Shown: positions 1 to 7,783 of the stretch, piece after piece | How the letters are laid out: each line of letters begins with the position of its first letter | How positions within the stretch are numbered: position 1 is the stretch's first letter | DNA from: Aquaspirillum serpens DSM 68 | Lineage (GTDB): Bacteria > Pseudomonadota > Gammaproteobacteria > Burkholderiales > Aquaspirillaceae | DNA: 64,000 bases | Direction: 5' to 3' | Assembly: GCF_000420525.1 (NCBI RefSeq) | Contig: NZ_ATVC01000004.1 | Coordinates: 25,363 to 89,362 of the forward strand | Notes under the pieces: generated by a model | Seen by the model: only the letters and a program-made list of their open reading frames with translations | Told to the model about the DNA's origin: nothing | Database searches by the model: none | Position numbers and translations under genes: made by a program

Positions 1-657
1 TTCGGCAGCCTGTTCGGTCATGGTCGCGACATATTGCAGACGATCTTTTGCATCAGGAATGGCGGAAGCGGCCCGTTCCAGCGATTTGTCGTAGCCCAAC
101 TCGCGTAATGCATCATGGAATTTCCGTGTTAGCTGACCGACACGGGAATACATCACGGCCTCACGATCTGAGGTGTTGGATTCATTCACCGGACTGGGCG
201 CAGGGCTTGATACCGGTGCCGCTGCTGGCATGGCATGTGTCTGTTGCACCACCGCATCAAACAACGCCTCAAGTTCAGGGTTGTCCCCTTCCATTTCCAT
301 TGAAACCGGTGCCGGGGCTGGCGGAGGGGGCGCAACGGGGGCATGGGCGGCTTGAGCAATGCTATCGAATAAAGCTTCAAGTTCGGGGTTATCGCCCGAA
401 GGGGAAGATGGGGCGGGAGCAGCAACCGGTATAGGAGGCGGTGTGACAACTGCAGTTTGTGCATGAGCAGATTGCGCCACGCTATCAAACAGCGCCTCTA
501 ATTCGGGACTATCGCCTGAGCCAGTATCGAAAGACGGACTGGGCGCCATCGCAGCAGGAGCAGGTGTGGACGCGGGTATTTGTCCTTGGTATGCCACACG
601 GTCAAACAGCGCCTCTAACTCCGGTGAGTCTCCGCTTTCCAATAGATGATCCGGCAT
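1..657 (-). CDS. cheZ: CheZ protein phosphatase, partial (C-terminus beyond the window), with repeated N-terminal extension
   Basis: CheZ removes the phosphate from CheY-P and so sets flagellar switching. 219 codons are visible; the gene runs off the left edge. From about residue 150 the sequence (SRVGQLTRKFHDALRELGYD, then DAKDRLQYVATMTEQAAE) is the start of the CheZ four-helix domain. Residues 1-140 are an extension rarely seen in CheZ: four cores GD(S/N)PELEALFD at residues 9-19, 48-58, 88-98 and 124-134, separated by Pro/Ala-rich linkers. The start ATG at 657 follows a GGGAGG ribosome site, 27 nt after the cheY stop, so cheY-cheZ is probably one transcript. The catalytic Asp/Gln and the C-terminal CheY-binding helix lie outside the window. 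Family call is firm; the function of the extension is inferred. Confidence 0.88.
   Translation of the reverse strand, partial: MPDHLLESGDSPELEALFDRVAYQGQIPASTPAPAAMAPSPSFDTGSGDSPELEALFDSVAQSAHAQTAVVTPPPIPVAAPAPSSPSGDNPELEALFDSIAQAAHAPVAPPPPAPAPVSMEMEGDNPELEALFDAVVQQTHAMPAAAPVSSPAPSPVNESNTSDREAVMYSRVGQLTRKFHDALRELGYDKSLERAASAIPDAKDRLQYVATMTEQAAE
256..633 (-). repeat. Four in-frame copies of an ELEALFD motif inside cheZ
   Basis: Four 11-codon units encode GDSPELEALFD, GDSPELEALFD, GDNPELEALFD and GDNPELEALFD, each followed by (S/R/A)(V/I)(A/V). They start every 36-40 codons. Codons differ between copies (for example GAG TTA GAG GCG CTG TTT GAC against GAA CTT GAA GCT TTA TTC GAT), so the peptide is conserved while the DNA has drifted. 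The linkers are Pro/Ala/Val rich and probably disordered. Confidence 0.9.
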
Positions 658-684
658 AATGATTTCCTCCCGTTAAGCGTTAGC

Positions 685-1083
685 TCACTGTTTGGCCAAG
701 TTTTGGAAGATTTTTGCCAGTTTTTCTTCCAAGACTGCTGCGGTGAATGGTTTGACGATATAACCATTAGCACCTGCAGTTGCCGCTTCAATGATGTTTT
801 CACGCTTAGCTTCTGCAGTAATCATCAAGAAAGGCAGATGTTTAATTTGTGGATCTGCACGCACAGCACGCAACAGTTCGATCCCTGTCATGTTCGGCAT
901 GTTCCAGTCCGAGATCACAAACTCATACGCTTGTGTTTTGAGTTTGTGCAGCGCGGCAGTCCCATCTTCGGCCTCATCCACATTAGTAAAACCCAATTCT
1001 TTCAAAAGGTTACGGATGATGCGACGCATCGTCGAGAAGTCATCAACGACGAGAAAACGAAGATTTTTGTTTGCCTCTACCAT
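685..1083 (-). CDS. cheY: CheY chemotaxis response regulator
   Basis: Single-domain receiver of 132 aa. When phosphorylated it binds the flagellar motor switch (FliM) and biases rotation. Visible marks: acidic pair D14-D15, phosphoacceptor D59 in SDWNMP, T89 in MITAEA, Y108 in NGYIVKPF and K111. The tryptophan next to D59 and the NGYIVKPF stretch are typical of true CheY rather than output-linked receivers. It lies directly upstream of cheZ on the same strand, so kinase output and its phosphatase are co-expressed. The next gene upstream is cheV. Confidence 0.96.
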   Translation of the reverse strand: MVEANKNLRFLVVDDFSTMRRIIRNLLKELGFTNVDEAEDGTAALHKLKTQAYEFVISDWNMPNMTGIELLRAVRADPQIKHLPFLMITAEAKRENIIEAATAGANGYIVKPFTAAVLEEKLAKIFQNLAKQ

Positions 1084-1153
1084 AATTTGTCATGTCCTAG
1101 TTGGTCGAGAGTTGTAAATGAGCCGCGTATTCTATGGCAATTTGAGAAGATTG

Positions 1154-2098
1154 TTATCTTTGTAGATAAGGAAGCAAAGTCTCTGCCAACAACGCCGGTT
1201 CAAATTTTGCCACGTAAGCATCCACGCCAACACTGGCCCCCATCGCACGATTGGCATTGGAGGAGATGGATGAGTGCATCACCACTGGAATCCCAGCAAA
1301 GCGTGGGTCGCTCTTAATATTACGCGTTAGCACAAAACCGTCTAGCTCTGGCATTTCAGCATCAACCAAAATTAATTTGAGCGTATCAGCCAAGCGGCTT
1401 TGGCCTGCTGGTTGACGGTTGGCAAAAGACTGCAATTTATCCCATGCTTCACGACCATTGGTGGCCTGATGGTATTTCACCCGCATCTTATCGAGCACGC
1501 TGGTGATTTCTTTACGTGCTACCACCGAATCATCTACAAAAAAGACAAATTGATCGGGGGCTAAGTCCGCTTGTGGGATATCTGGCATCCGTGACTCGCC
1601 CACCACAGAAGACAAAATTTGCTCAACGTCTAAAATCGACACCAGCTTACCGTCTTCCAATTCGGTGATGGCGATAATCATCGCTTGATTCCCTCCGCTG
1701 CTGCTGACGACATTTTCTGGTGCCCGCATTTTTTCCCAATCGACCCGAATAATGCGATCTACCGAATCGACCAACAGCGCTTGGGTGCTGCGGTTGAACT
1801 CGGTCACGATCATCGAGTTGTAGGTACGGGTTTCTGCTTGGGCGGCACCGATAAATTTAGCCAGAGAGATTATCGGAATAATGTTACCGCGCAAGGAAAT
1901 CACACCTTGTACCCCAAAAGGCATGTTAGGCGATTTCGTGATTTCAGGCGTTTGTGAAACTTCACGCACTTTGAACACATTGATGCCGAAAATTTCACGT
2001 GTCCCAAGTGAGAACAGCAGGATCTCCATTTTATTGGAGCCTGCCATACGTGAGCGAACATCAATATCCGCCAGAAGAGGAGCGTCTTGTACTGTCAT
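1154..2098 (-). CDS. cheV: CheV chemotaxis coupling protein (first copy)
   Basis: Hybrid adaptor of 314 aa: a CheW-like domain (about residues 22-165, FGINVFKVREV and GVISLRGNIIPII) joined to a receiver domain (about 184-312) with acidic pair D189-D190 and phosphoacceptor D246 in LVDAEMPELDG. The CheW part couples receptors to CheA; phosphorylation of the receiver is thought to tune this coupling or to act as a phosphate sink. It is a clear paralogue of the adjacent upstream cheV, so the pair probably arose by tandem duplication. An AAGG ribosome site precedes the ATG. The 55 nt gap to the second cheV supports one transcript. Confidence 0.94.
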   Translation of the reverse strand: MTVQDAPLLADIDVRSRMAGSNKMEILLFSLGTREIFGINVFKVREVSQTPEITKSPNMPFGVQGVISLRGNIIPIISLAKFIGAAQAETRTYNSMIVTEFNRSTQALLVDSVDRIIRVDWEKMRAPENVVSSSGGNQAMIIAITELEDGKLVSILDVEQILSSVVGESRMPDIPQADLAPDQFVFFVDDSVVARKEITSVLDKMRVKYHQATNGREAWDKLQSFANRQPAGQSRLADTLKLILVDAEMPELDGFVLTRNIKSDPRFAGIPVVMHSSISSNANRAMGASVGVDAYVAKFEPALLAETLLPYLQR

Positions 2099-2158
2099 AA
2101 TGACTTGGCCTTAAATCATCTTGGCTATGCCGGAGTAGAGTTGGAGAGCCACACGCCA

Positions 2159-3103
2159 TCAGCCCAATTTGAGCATTTCGCGGATTTTGAGCGACAACTT
2201 CTGTGGTTCAAATTTGGATACATAGGCATCCACACCTACCGACTGCCCAAGTTTTTGGTTTGAAGTTCCAGAGAGAGATGAGTGCATCAATACGGGAATT
2301 CCAGTAAAACGGCTGTCGCTTTTGATCATCTTGGTCAAAATATAGCCGTCCATCTCAGGCATTTCGACATCAGTTAACACTAAATGCAGATGGTCACGTA
2401 ACGGCACACCAGATAAGTCGGATTGGGTTGCCATCCGCGATAGCTCATCCCAAGCGCGGCGGCCATTGATCGCCCCAGCATGGCGCACGCCCATCATATC
2501 CAAGGTTTTTTCAATCTGTTTACGGGCAACAGCAGAATCATCGGCATAGAACACCATACAAGGCTGTTGTACAGGTTCGATGTTGACGTATTGGAACGAG
2601 TCGTCGATGTTGGTGGTTTCTGCCAAGACCTTCTCGACATCAATCATCATCACCAGCGAGTTATCTGCCAACTCGGTCACCGCTGTCACCAAACCGCCCA
2701 TCCGGTTAGAAATCATCTCGGGAGGGACGCGCATGGCCGACCAATCGAGACGAAGGATGGTGTCAACTGCCTCGACCAAGAAACCTTGGGTGTGGCCGTT
2801 GTATTCGGTCACGATCATGATTTCTGGCTGTTTGTCAGTGATAATGCCAGTGTATTTTGCTAAATCGATCACCGGTACCAGTTGACCACGCAGACTGACC
2901 ATGCCTTCGACAGAGGCTTGCATTTCTGGGGCAGTGGTGATCTCTGGTGTACGCATGACTTCACGCACTTTAAATACGTTGATGCCGAAGATTTCTTTTC
3001 GCCCGGTGCGCTGATCCATACCGAGAGAAAAGAGAAGGATCTCCAGTTTGTTGGTACCCGCAAGTTTGGTTCGGGCGTCGATTCTTTTCAGAAGGTCGGA
3101 CAC
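2159..3103 (-). CDS. cheV: CheV chemotaxis coupling protein (second copy)
   Basis: Second 314-aa CheW-receiver hybrid. CheW-like part about residues 18-165, with a short insert (MDQRTGRK) before EIFGINVFKVREV that its neighbour lacks. The receiver is about 182-312, with D188-D189, phosphoacceptor D245 in LTDVEMPEMDG and terminal VSKFEP. The start is GTG at 3103, chosen because a GGAG lies 6 nt upstream and the residues from there match the other CheV. Probably first gene of the leftward cheV-cheV-cheY-cheZ unit, divergent from the kinase gene across 187 bp. Confidence 0.94.
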   Translation of the reverse strand: MSDLLKRIDARTKLAGTNKLEILLFSLGMDQRTGRKEIFGINVFKVREVMRTPEITTAPEMQASVEGMVSLRGQLVPVIDLAKYTGIITDKQPEIMIVTEYNGHTQGFLVEAVDTILRLDWSAMRVPPEMISNRMGGLVTAVTELADNSLVMMIDVEKVLAETTNIDDSFQYVNIEPVQQPCMVFYADDSAVARKQIEKTLDMMGVRHAGAINGRRAWDELSRMATQSDLSGVPLRDHLHLVLTDVEMPEMDGYILTKMIKSDSRFTGIPVLMHSSLSGTSNQKLGQSVGVDAYVSKFEPQKLSLKIREMLKLG

Positions 3104-3290
3104 AGGCGGCTCCGCTGAATGGGTCTTTGTCAGAGTTGAATTAAATTTTAGGATGACATCGCGAACAATTTACAGGCATGATGCCAAACAAAAACAGTTT
3201 AGCAGTCAAACGCGCAAAACCTGTACGGAATGCATCATCACGCTATTATTACCACAAAATCCCAAGAAACGTCATAAAAGCGATTTGTGA

Positions 3291-4457
3291 ATGTCTCATT
3301 CCCCCACAAACTCTCCTGCTGAAGTGCATTCTCTCGAAGAGGCCTTCTCTGTTTTTAATCGAGTTTCAGCCGAGTTAATCGAGTCCTATGAACAGTTACA
3401 GCAACGTGCTGCTGAACTGACGGCAGAATTGGCCCGCGCTAACTTAGAGTTAGAGCGTAAAGCCGCTGAAAATCAAGATTTATTAGCACGGCTTAGTTTA
3501 TTGCTCGAACTGTTACCCGCTGGGGTCATCGAAATCGATGCTCAGGGCCAAATTCTGCGGCTGAATCCAGCGGCACGCGAGTTATTTGGTGAGGCACTCA
3601 CACAGACGACCTGGGCAGCGTATCAGCCTTATTTTACACCGACACCGGTTGAGGATCGCTTTGTTTTTTGTCGTGGTGAAGCTGATATTCGTCAACTTGA
3701 TATCAGACAGCGCCCGCTGCCAGAGGACGCAGGACAAATTGTGTTGATTCAAGATGTCACTCGTCATCACAATTTGCAAGAACGAATTGAACAACAACAA
3801 CGATTGGTTGCCATGGGGCAAATGGCTGCATCGTTGGCCCACCAACTGCGTACGCCGTTGAGTACCGCCATGTTGTATGCAGGACATTTACGGCGCGAAG
3901 GGCTCACGAGGGAAGAACAACAACGCTTTGCGGATAAAGTTTCTGAACGATTGCGGGTGTTAGAAGGCTTGGTGCAAGACATGTTGCGCTTTGTTCGTGG
4001 TGGCCCCTCCCAAGTTGAAGCCGTCAGCGCCAATCGTTTTCTGACTGAAACCGTACGCAGCCTACAGCCACAACTACAAAGTCGCGGTTTGGAGCTAGAT
4101 TTACAACTCTTACCGCAAGATGTGCTGATTCAGATTGATAGCCGTGCCCTCGGCGGTGCCGTGCTCAATGTGTTAGAAAATGCCATGCATTTTGCCACCC
4201 CAGCCAGTCAAATTCGTGTGCAAGCAGAACGTGAGAACAATCAACTCGCCATCACCATCAGCAACCAAGGGCCAACCATCCCCGAAGCACTGGCAGAGCG
4301 AATTTTTGAGCCCTTTTTTACCACGCGTTCCGAAGGCACCGGTTTGGGGCTAGCAATTGTGCGGCGAGTGTTAACCGAAGCGGGCGGAGACATTTGTTTA
4401 CTTCCAACCCGTGATGACAGCTGTAGCTTTCGCCTGAATTTACCCTGCCATGATTAA
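3291..4457 (+). CDS. Soluble PAS histidine kinase, FleS/FlrB-like
   Basis: 388 aa with no membrane segment. Order: coiled coil (about 25-70), PAS domain (about 72-160, LPAGVIEIDAQGQILRLNP), HisKA with phosphoacceptor H184 in SLAHQLRTPLS, and a HATPase_c domain with N-box NVLENAMHF and G-box EGTGLGLAIV. This architecture matches FleS/FlrB, the kinase of the sigma-54 activator that drives class III flagellar genes. Family identity is likely but not certain; AtoS-type kinases look similar. The partner FleR/FlrC is not next door: the 3' end overlaps cheD by 8 nt instead. The context supports a flagellar/chemotaxis role. No strong ribosome site precedes the ATG. Confidence 0.75.
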   Translation: MSHSPTNSPAEVHSLEEAFSVFNRVSAELIESYEQLQQRAAELTAELARANLELERKAAENQDLLARLSLLLELLPAGVIEIDAQGQILRLNPAARELFGEALTQTTWAAYQPYFTPTPVEDRFVFCRGEADIRQLDIRQRPLPEDAGQIVLIQDVTRHHNLQERIEQQQRLVAMGQMAASLAHQLRTPLSTAMLYAGHLRREGLTREEQQRFADKVSERLRVLEGLVQDMLRFVRGGPSQVEAVSANRFLTETVRSLQPQLQSRGLELDLQLLPQDVLIQIDSRALGGAVLNVLENAMHFATPASQIRVQAERENNQLAITISNQGPTIPEALAERIFEPFFTTRSEGTGLGLAIVRRVLTEAGGDICLLPTRDDSCSFRLNLPCHD

Positions 4458-4971
4458 CCCTGCCCTACCGCGTGTTTGTATCCCACCGGGGGGGTATCAC
4501 ATCAGCCAACAACCCGTGTGTTTAGTCACGCTATTGGGTTCTTGTGTCGCGGCGTGTATGCGCGACCCGTTGACCAAAATCGCCGGCATGAACCACTTTT
4601 TGCTGCCAAAAGGGGGGCGAGCACTGCCAGTGGGGATACGAACACGCTATGGCGAATGGGCGTTACCGATGCTGATGGACGAGATGATTCAACGAGGGGC
4701 ACACCCAAACCGAATTGAAGTGGCGCTGTTTGGCGGGGGCAATATGATGCCAGGGGTCTTGCGTTGTGAAGTCGGTGAAAAAAATGCAGAATTCGCACAA
4801 AAATTTGTCCGTGAATCGGGCTTAAAACTGATTCATGCCGATCTCGGTGGCTTACATCCACGTCGGATTAGCTTTGATACCCAAACCGGTCTGTTTCATG
4901 TGCATCGTGTTGAACCACACACGCAATCGCCGTTAATCAATATTGCTGCTGCCAAACCTACTCGCCCATGA
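4450..4971 (+). CDS. cheD: CheD chemoreceptor glutamine deamidase
   Basis: 173 aa. CheD deamidates specific glutamines of methyl-accepting chemotaxis proteins and in some bacteria binds CheC. The catalytic pair is visible as C32 in TLLGSCVAA and H49 in GMNHFLLP; ALFGGGNMMPG further on is the conserved glycine-rich stretch. It overlaps the preceding kinase by 8 nt and the following gluQ by 4 nt (ATGA), so all three are probably translated from one message. No cheC or cheB is visible here. Confidence 0.95.
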   Translation: MINPALPRVCIPPGGYHISQQPVCLVTLLGSCVAACMRDPLTKIAGMNHFLLPKGGRALPVGIRTRYGEWALPMLMDEMIQRGAHPNRIEVALFGGGNMMPGVLRCEVGEKNAEFAQKFVRESGLKLIHADLGGLHPRRISFDTQTGLFHVHRVEPHTQSPLINIAAAKPTRP

Positions 4972-5873
4972 CCGCTGTTGCCCTACCTTATCGTGGCCGC
5001 TTTGCGCCCAGCCCGACGGGTCATTTACATGCCGGCTCGTTATCCACTGCCATTGGTAGTTATCTTGAAGCACGTTGTCGCGGCGGTGAATGGCTGCTGC
5101 GGATTGAGGATATCGATCCACCACGAGAAGTGGCCGGTGCTGCCACCGGTATTTTGCACACCTTAGAACAGCTTGGGTTTGAATGGGATGGGGCTGTTCT
5201 CTACCAACACACCCGTCTTGACGCCTATCAAACTGCACTCAAGCAACTGCAACAACAAGGCTTGGCCTATGGCTGTGGCTGTAGTCGCAGCGAGATTGCC
5301 GCCTATGGCATCCGTGGTTTGGAAGGATGGGTTTATCCCAATTTGTGTCGTGATGGCTTAGCCGCGGGCAAAACAGCGCGAGCGTGGCGGATGCGGGTGC
5401 CGGCAGGGGAATATCGTTTTTATGATCGTTTGCGCGGATGGCAACAACAAAATGTGGCAGCGGAAATTGGCGATTTTGTGCTGCGCCGCGCCGATGGTTT
5501 ATTTGCCTATCAATTAGCGGTGGTGGTGGATGATGCGGCACAGGGGATTACTGATGTGGTGCGCGGAGCCGATTTATTAGATTCGACCGCGCGGCAAATT
5601 GTTTTACAACAGGCGCTGCAAGTACCCACTCCAAGCTATTGTCATCTGCCATTATTGGTTAATCAGGCAGGGGAAAAACTCAGCAAACAGACTCTCGCCC
5701 CACCGCTGGATTTGACACAACCAGCACAAACACTGCGTCAAGGCCTACAACGTTTGGGGTTATTCCCACCACTAGAATGCCAACAGATCAGCGAGTTATG
5801 GCAATGGGCACGGATACATTGGCAATTGTCCAACGTGAATGCCGCTTGCCAAGTCATTGATCGCACACCATAA
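4968..5873 (+). CDS. gluQ: Glutamyl-Q tRNA(Asp) synthetase
   Basis: 301 aa, a truncated glutamyl-tRNA synthetase paralogue without the anticodon-binding domain. It attaches glutamate to queuosine in tRNA(Asp). Visible: HIGH-type motif PSPTGHLHAG (about residues 14-23), zinc-site residues CGC, Y and C between about 103 and 127, and the KLSKQ variant of KMSKS near GEKLSKQTLAP. Length agrees with the family (about 290-310). It starts inside the cheD stop (ATGA overlap). A queuosine-pathway gene, queA, lies elsewhere in the window. Confidence 0.95.
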   Translation: MTAVALPYRGRFAPSPTGHLHAGSLSTAIGSYLEARCRGGEWLLRIEDIDPPREVAGAATGILHTLEQLGFEWDGAVLYQHTRLDAYQTALKQLQQQGLAYGCGCSRSEIAAYGIRGLEGWVYPNLCRDGLAAGKTARAWRMRVPAGEYRFYDRLRGWQQQNVAAEIGDFVLRRADGLFAYQLAVVVDDAAQGITDVVRGADLLDSTARQIVLQQALQVPTPSYCHLPLLVNQAGEKLSKQTLAPPLDLTQPAQTLRQGLQRLGLFPPLECQQISELWQWARIHWQLSNVNAACQVIDRTP

Positions 5874-5882
5874 TGCCGGCTT

Positions 5883-6085
5883 TTGCAGGAGAGTGTGGTT
5901 TCTACCACCGCCGAAGGCGCAAGCGCACCCGCACAATCGCTCAGGCAAATGGACTGCAAAAAACGGGCTTTACGCCCAAACACTCTGGAGAGCGTCGCAG
6001 CGTATGCGACCACCGAAGGGGCTAACGTAGCCACGTGAGCAAATGCTACGGAAAATCTCAGGTGCCCAAGACAGAGGGGTGCATC
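5883..6085 (+). ncRNA. Tandem glycine riboswitch upstream of gcvT
   Basis: Two consecutive glycine aptamers. Aptamer I spans about 5885-5957: P1 arms GCAG/CTGC, GGAGAG, the CCGAAGGCGCAAGC core and CGCTCAGGCAAATGGAC. Aptamer II spans about 5981-6077: CTCTGGAGAG, ACCACCGAAGGGGC, AATCTCAGGTGCCCAAGACAG. They are joined by a short linker. The array begins only about 10 nt after the gluQ stop. Tandem glycine aptamers ahead of gcvT normally switch glycine-cleavage genes on when glycine is plentiful. Sequence match to the family core is strong; ON behaviour is inferred. Confidence 0.93.
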
Positions 6086-6119
6086 ATTTCACAGGTTTTT
6101 CCGCACCTGAAGGATGCAC
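6080..6119 (+). promoter_or_regulatory. Expression-platform hairpin that can hide the gcvT ribosome site
   Basis: GTGCATC (6080-6086) is exactly complementary to GATGCAC (6113-6119), and inside it CAGGT (6092-6096) pairs with ACCTG (6105-6109). The gcvT Shine-Dalgarno AAGGA (6110-6114) sits in or next to this stem. The left arm overlaps the 3' end of aptamer II, where its P1 helix would form. Ligand binding could therefore compete with the hairpin and free the ribosome site. There is no U-run, so control is more likely translational than by termination. Confidence 0.7.
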
Positions 6120-6121
6120 TG

Positions 6122-7213
6122 ATGACGCAAGCTCTCCAAACCACCGCCTTACACGCCCTCCATACCGAACTCAATGCCAAGCTAGTTGATTTTGCTGGCT
6201 GGTCGATGCCTATTCATTACGGTTCACAACTGAAAGAGCACGAAATCGTGCGCCAAAGCGCGGGCTTCTTTGATGTGTCTCACATGACCATCGTTGATAT
6301 CACCGGCGCTGATGCCACCGATTGGCTACGCTATTTGTTAGCCAACGATGTGGCACGTCTTGGTTTTGTTGGCAAGGCGTTGTATTCCGCCATGCTCAAT
6401 CCACAAGGCGGGGTGATTGATGATTTGATCGTCTATTTGACCGACACCGGCTACCGTATGGTGGTCAACGCTGGCACCCGCGATAAAGACTTGGCTTGGA
6501 TGCGTGAACAAAGCGCGGGCCGTGCGGTGACCCTGACCCACCGCCAAGATTTATCGATCATTGCGGTGCAAGGGCCAGAGGCCATCGAGCGCGTGTGCCA
6601 AGTGAAACCTGAATGGGCAGAAGCCATCCGCAATTTGAAAGTCTTCCAAGGCTTGCCATTTGGCGACTGGTTTATTGCCCGCACTGGTTACACTGGTGAA
6701 GATGGTTTGGAGTTGATGGTACCGAACCAAGAAGCAGAGGCGTTTGCCCGTGCTTTGCTAAGCGTAGGTGTAGCAGCCATCGGTTTAGGTGCTCGCGATA
6801 CCTTGCGCCTTGAAGCCGGTATGAACTTGTATGGCCATGATATGGACGACAGCATCAGCCCCTTGCAAGCGGGCATGGGCTGGACCATTGCATGGGAACC
6901 TGCCGAGCGTGATTTCATTGGCCGCGCTGCTATCAGCGCAGAAAAAGCCGCTGGTGTTGCGATGAAACAAGTCGGTTTAGTCCTCGAAGGCCGTGGCGTA
7001 TTGCGTGAAGGCATGCCGGTCAATGTCGAAGGTGTCGGCACCGGCATCATCACCAGCGGTACTTTCTCTCCGACTTTGAAATTCTCGATTGCAATCGCAC
7101 GCGTTCCAGCCGCGATTGGCGAACAAGCCACGGTGGATCTGCGCGGCACTGCGACACCGGTACGCGTGGTGAAAATGCCGTTCGTTCGCAACGGCAAACG
7201 ACAATTCGTTTGA
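6122..7213 (+). CDS. gcvT: Glycine cleavage system T protein (aminomethyltransferase)
   Basis: 363 aa from the ATG at 6122. The enzyme moves the methylene group from the lipoyl arm of GcvH to tetrahydrofolate and releases ammonia. N-terminal [28 protein letters not shown] and later [18 protein letters not shown] are typical of GcvT. A longer open frame begins at 6035, but its first 29 codons lie in the riboswitch and encode nothing family-like; 6122 follows an AAGGA ribosome site and fits the usual length. First gene of gcvT-gcvH-gcvP, controlled by the tandem glycine riboswitch. Confidence 0.97.
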   Translation: MTQALQTTALHALHTELNAKLVDFAGWSMPIHYGSQLKEHEIVRQSAGFFDVSHMTIVDITGADATDWLRYLLANDVARLGFVGKALYSAMLNPQGGVIDDLIVYLTDTGYRMVVNAGTRDKDLAWMREQSAGRAVTLTHRQDLSIIAVQGPEAIERVCQVKPEWAEAIRNLKVFQGLPFGDWFIARTGYTGEDGLELMVPNQEAEAFARALLSVGVAAIGLGARDTLRLEAGMNLYGHDMDDSISPLQAGMGWTIAWEPAERDFIGRAAISAEKAAGVAMKQVGLVLEGRGVLREGMPVNVEGVGTGIITSGTFSPTLKFSIAIARVPAAIGEQATVDLRGTATPVRVVKMPFVRNGKRQFV

Positions 7214-7240
7214 TCCTTCCGCGATCATTCACTATCCCTA

Positions 7241-7273
7241 GGTGGGAAGTGGCACATTAGCCGACTTCTCACC
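7241..7273 (+). promoter_or_regulatory. Stem-loop between gcvT and gcvH
   Basis: GGTGGGAAGT (7241-7250) pairs with ACTTCTCACC (7264-7273) with one G-U pair. The helix continues as GGC/GCC past a one-base bulge to a loop ACATTA. No U-run follows, so this is not a standard terminator. It could protect or process the mRNA between the two genes. Function inferred. Confidence 0.55.
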
Positions 7274-7317
7274 CTCTGTATTTTCTACGACTGACTTAAA
7301 ATTTTGGAGAACTGACA

Positions 7318-7704
7318 ATGAGCCAAATCCCTGCAGAATTGAAATATGTGGCTAGCCATGAGTGGATTCGTGATGAAGGCAATGGTGTGGTTACCGTTGG
7401 CATCACCGATCATGCCCAAGAATTGTTGGGCGATGTGGTGTATGTGGAGTTGCCAGAAGTGGGCAGCAACTTAGCCGAAGGCGACGGCGCCGGTGTGGTT
7501 GAATCGGTGAAAGCCGCTTCCGATGTGTATAGCCCATTGGCAGGTGAAGTGTTAGAGATTAACCAAGCCTTAGTCGATGCGCCAGAAACCGCGAACAGCG
7601 ATCCGTATGGTGCCGCTTGGTTCTTCAAATTGAAATTGAACAACCCTGCTGATCTGGACACGTTGTTAGATGCCCAAGCTTACGCAGCAGAAGTGGGCGC
7701 CTAA
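7318..7704 (+). CDS. gcvH: Glycine cleavage system H protein (lipoyl carrier)
   Basis: 128 aa lipoyl-domain protein that shuttles the aminomethyl group between GcvP, GcvT and the Lpd dehydrogenase. The lipoylated lysine is K65 in [16 protein letters not shown]-terminal HEWIRDEG and [19 protein letters not shown] are diagnostic. A GGAGAA ribosome site precedes the ATG. A stem-loop separates it from gcvT and a strong terminator separates it from gcvP. Confidence 0.98.
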   Translation: MSQIPAELKYVASHEWIRDEGNGVVTVGITDHAQELLGDVVYVELPEVGSNLAEGDGAGVVESVKAASDVYSPLAGEVLEINQALVDAPETANSDPYGAAWFFKLKLNNPADLDTLLDAQAYAAEVGA

Positions 7705-7716
7705 GCTCTGTTTGAT

Positions 7717-7754
7717 GCGTCTGTTGTCTCTGACAACAGGCGCTTTATTTTTTT
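7717..7754 (+). terminator. Intrinsic terminator between gcvH and gcvP
   Basis: GCGTCTGTTGTC (7717-7728) pairs along 12 bases with GACAACAGGCGC (7732-7743), one G-U included, around a 3-nt TCT loop, and is followed by TTTATTTTTTT (7744-7754). This is a textbook Rho-independent terminator lying 30 nt before the gcvP start. It should make part of the transcripts stop after gcvT-gcvH. Confidence 0.85.
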
Positions 7755-7783
7755 GCCTTGCCTCTGTTGTTTGAGACCGGACT

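Noticed and set aside
3104..3290. Sigma-54-like promoter upstream of the cheV pair (TGGCAT...CTGTA on the minus strand)
   Set aside because: The -12 element has GT instead of the essential GC, and no sigma-28 box fits either. Too weak to call.
6035..6121. Upstream extension of the gcvT reading frame
   Set aside because: It lies inside aptamer II of the glycine riboswitch and encodes nothing conserved; the start at 6122 has the ribosome site.
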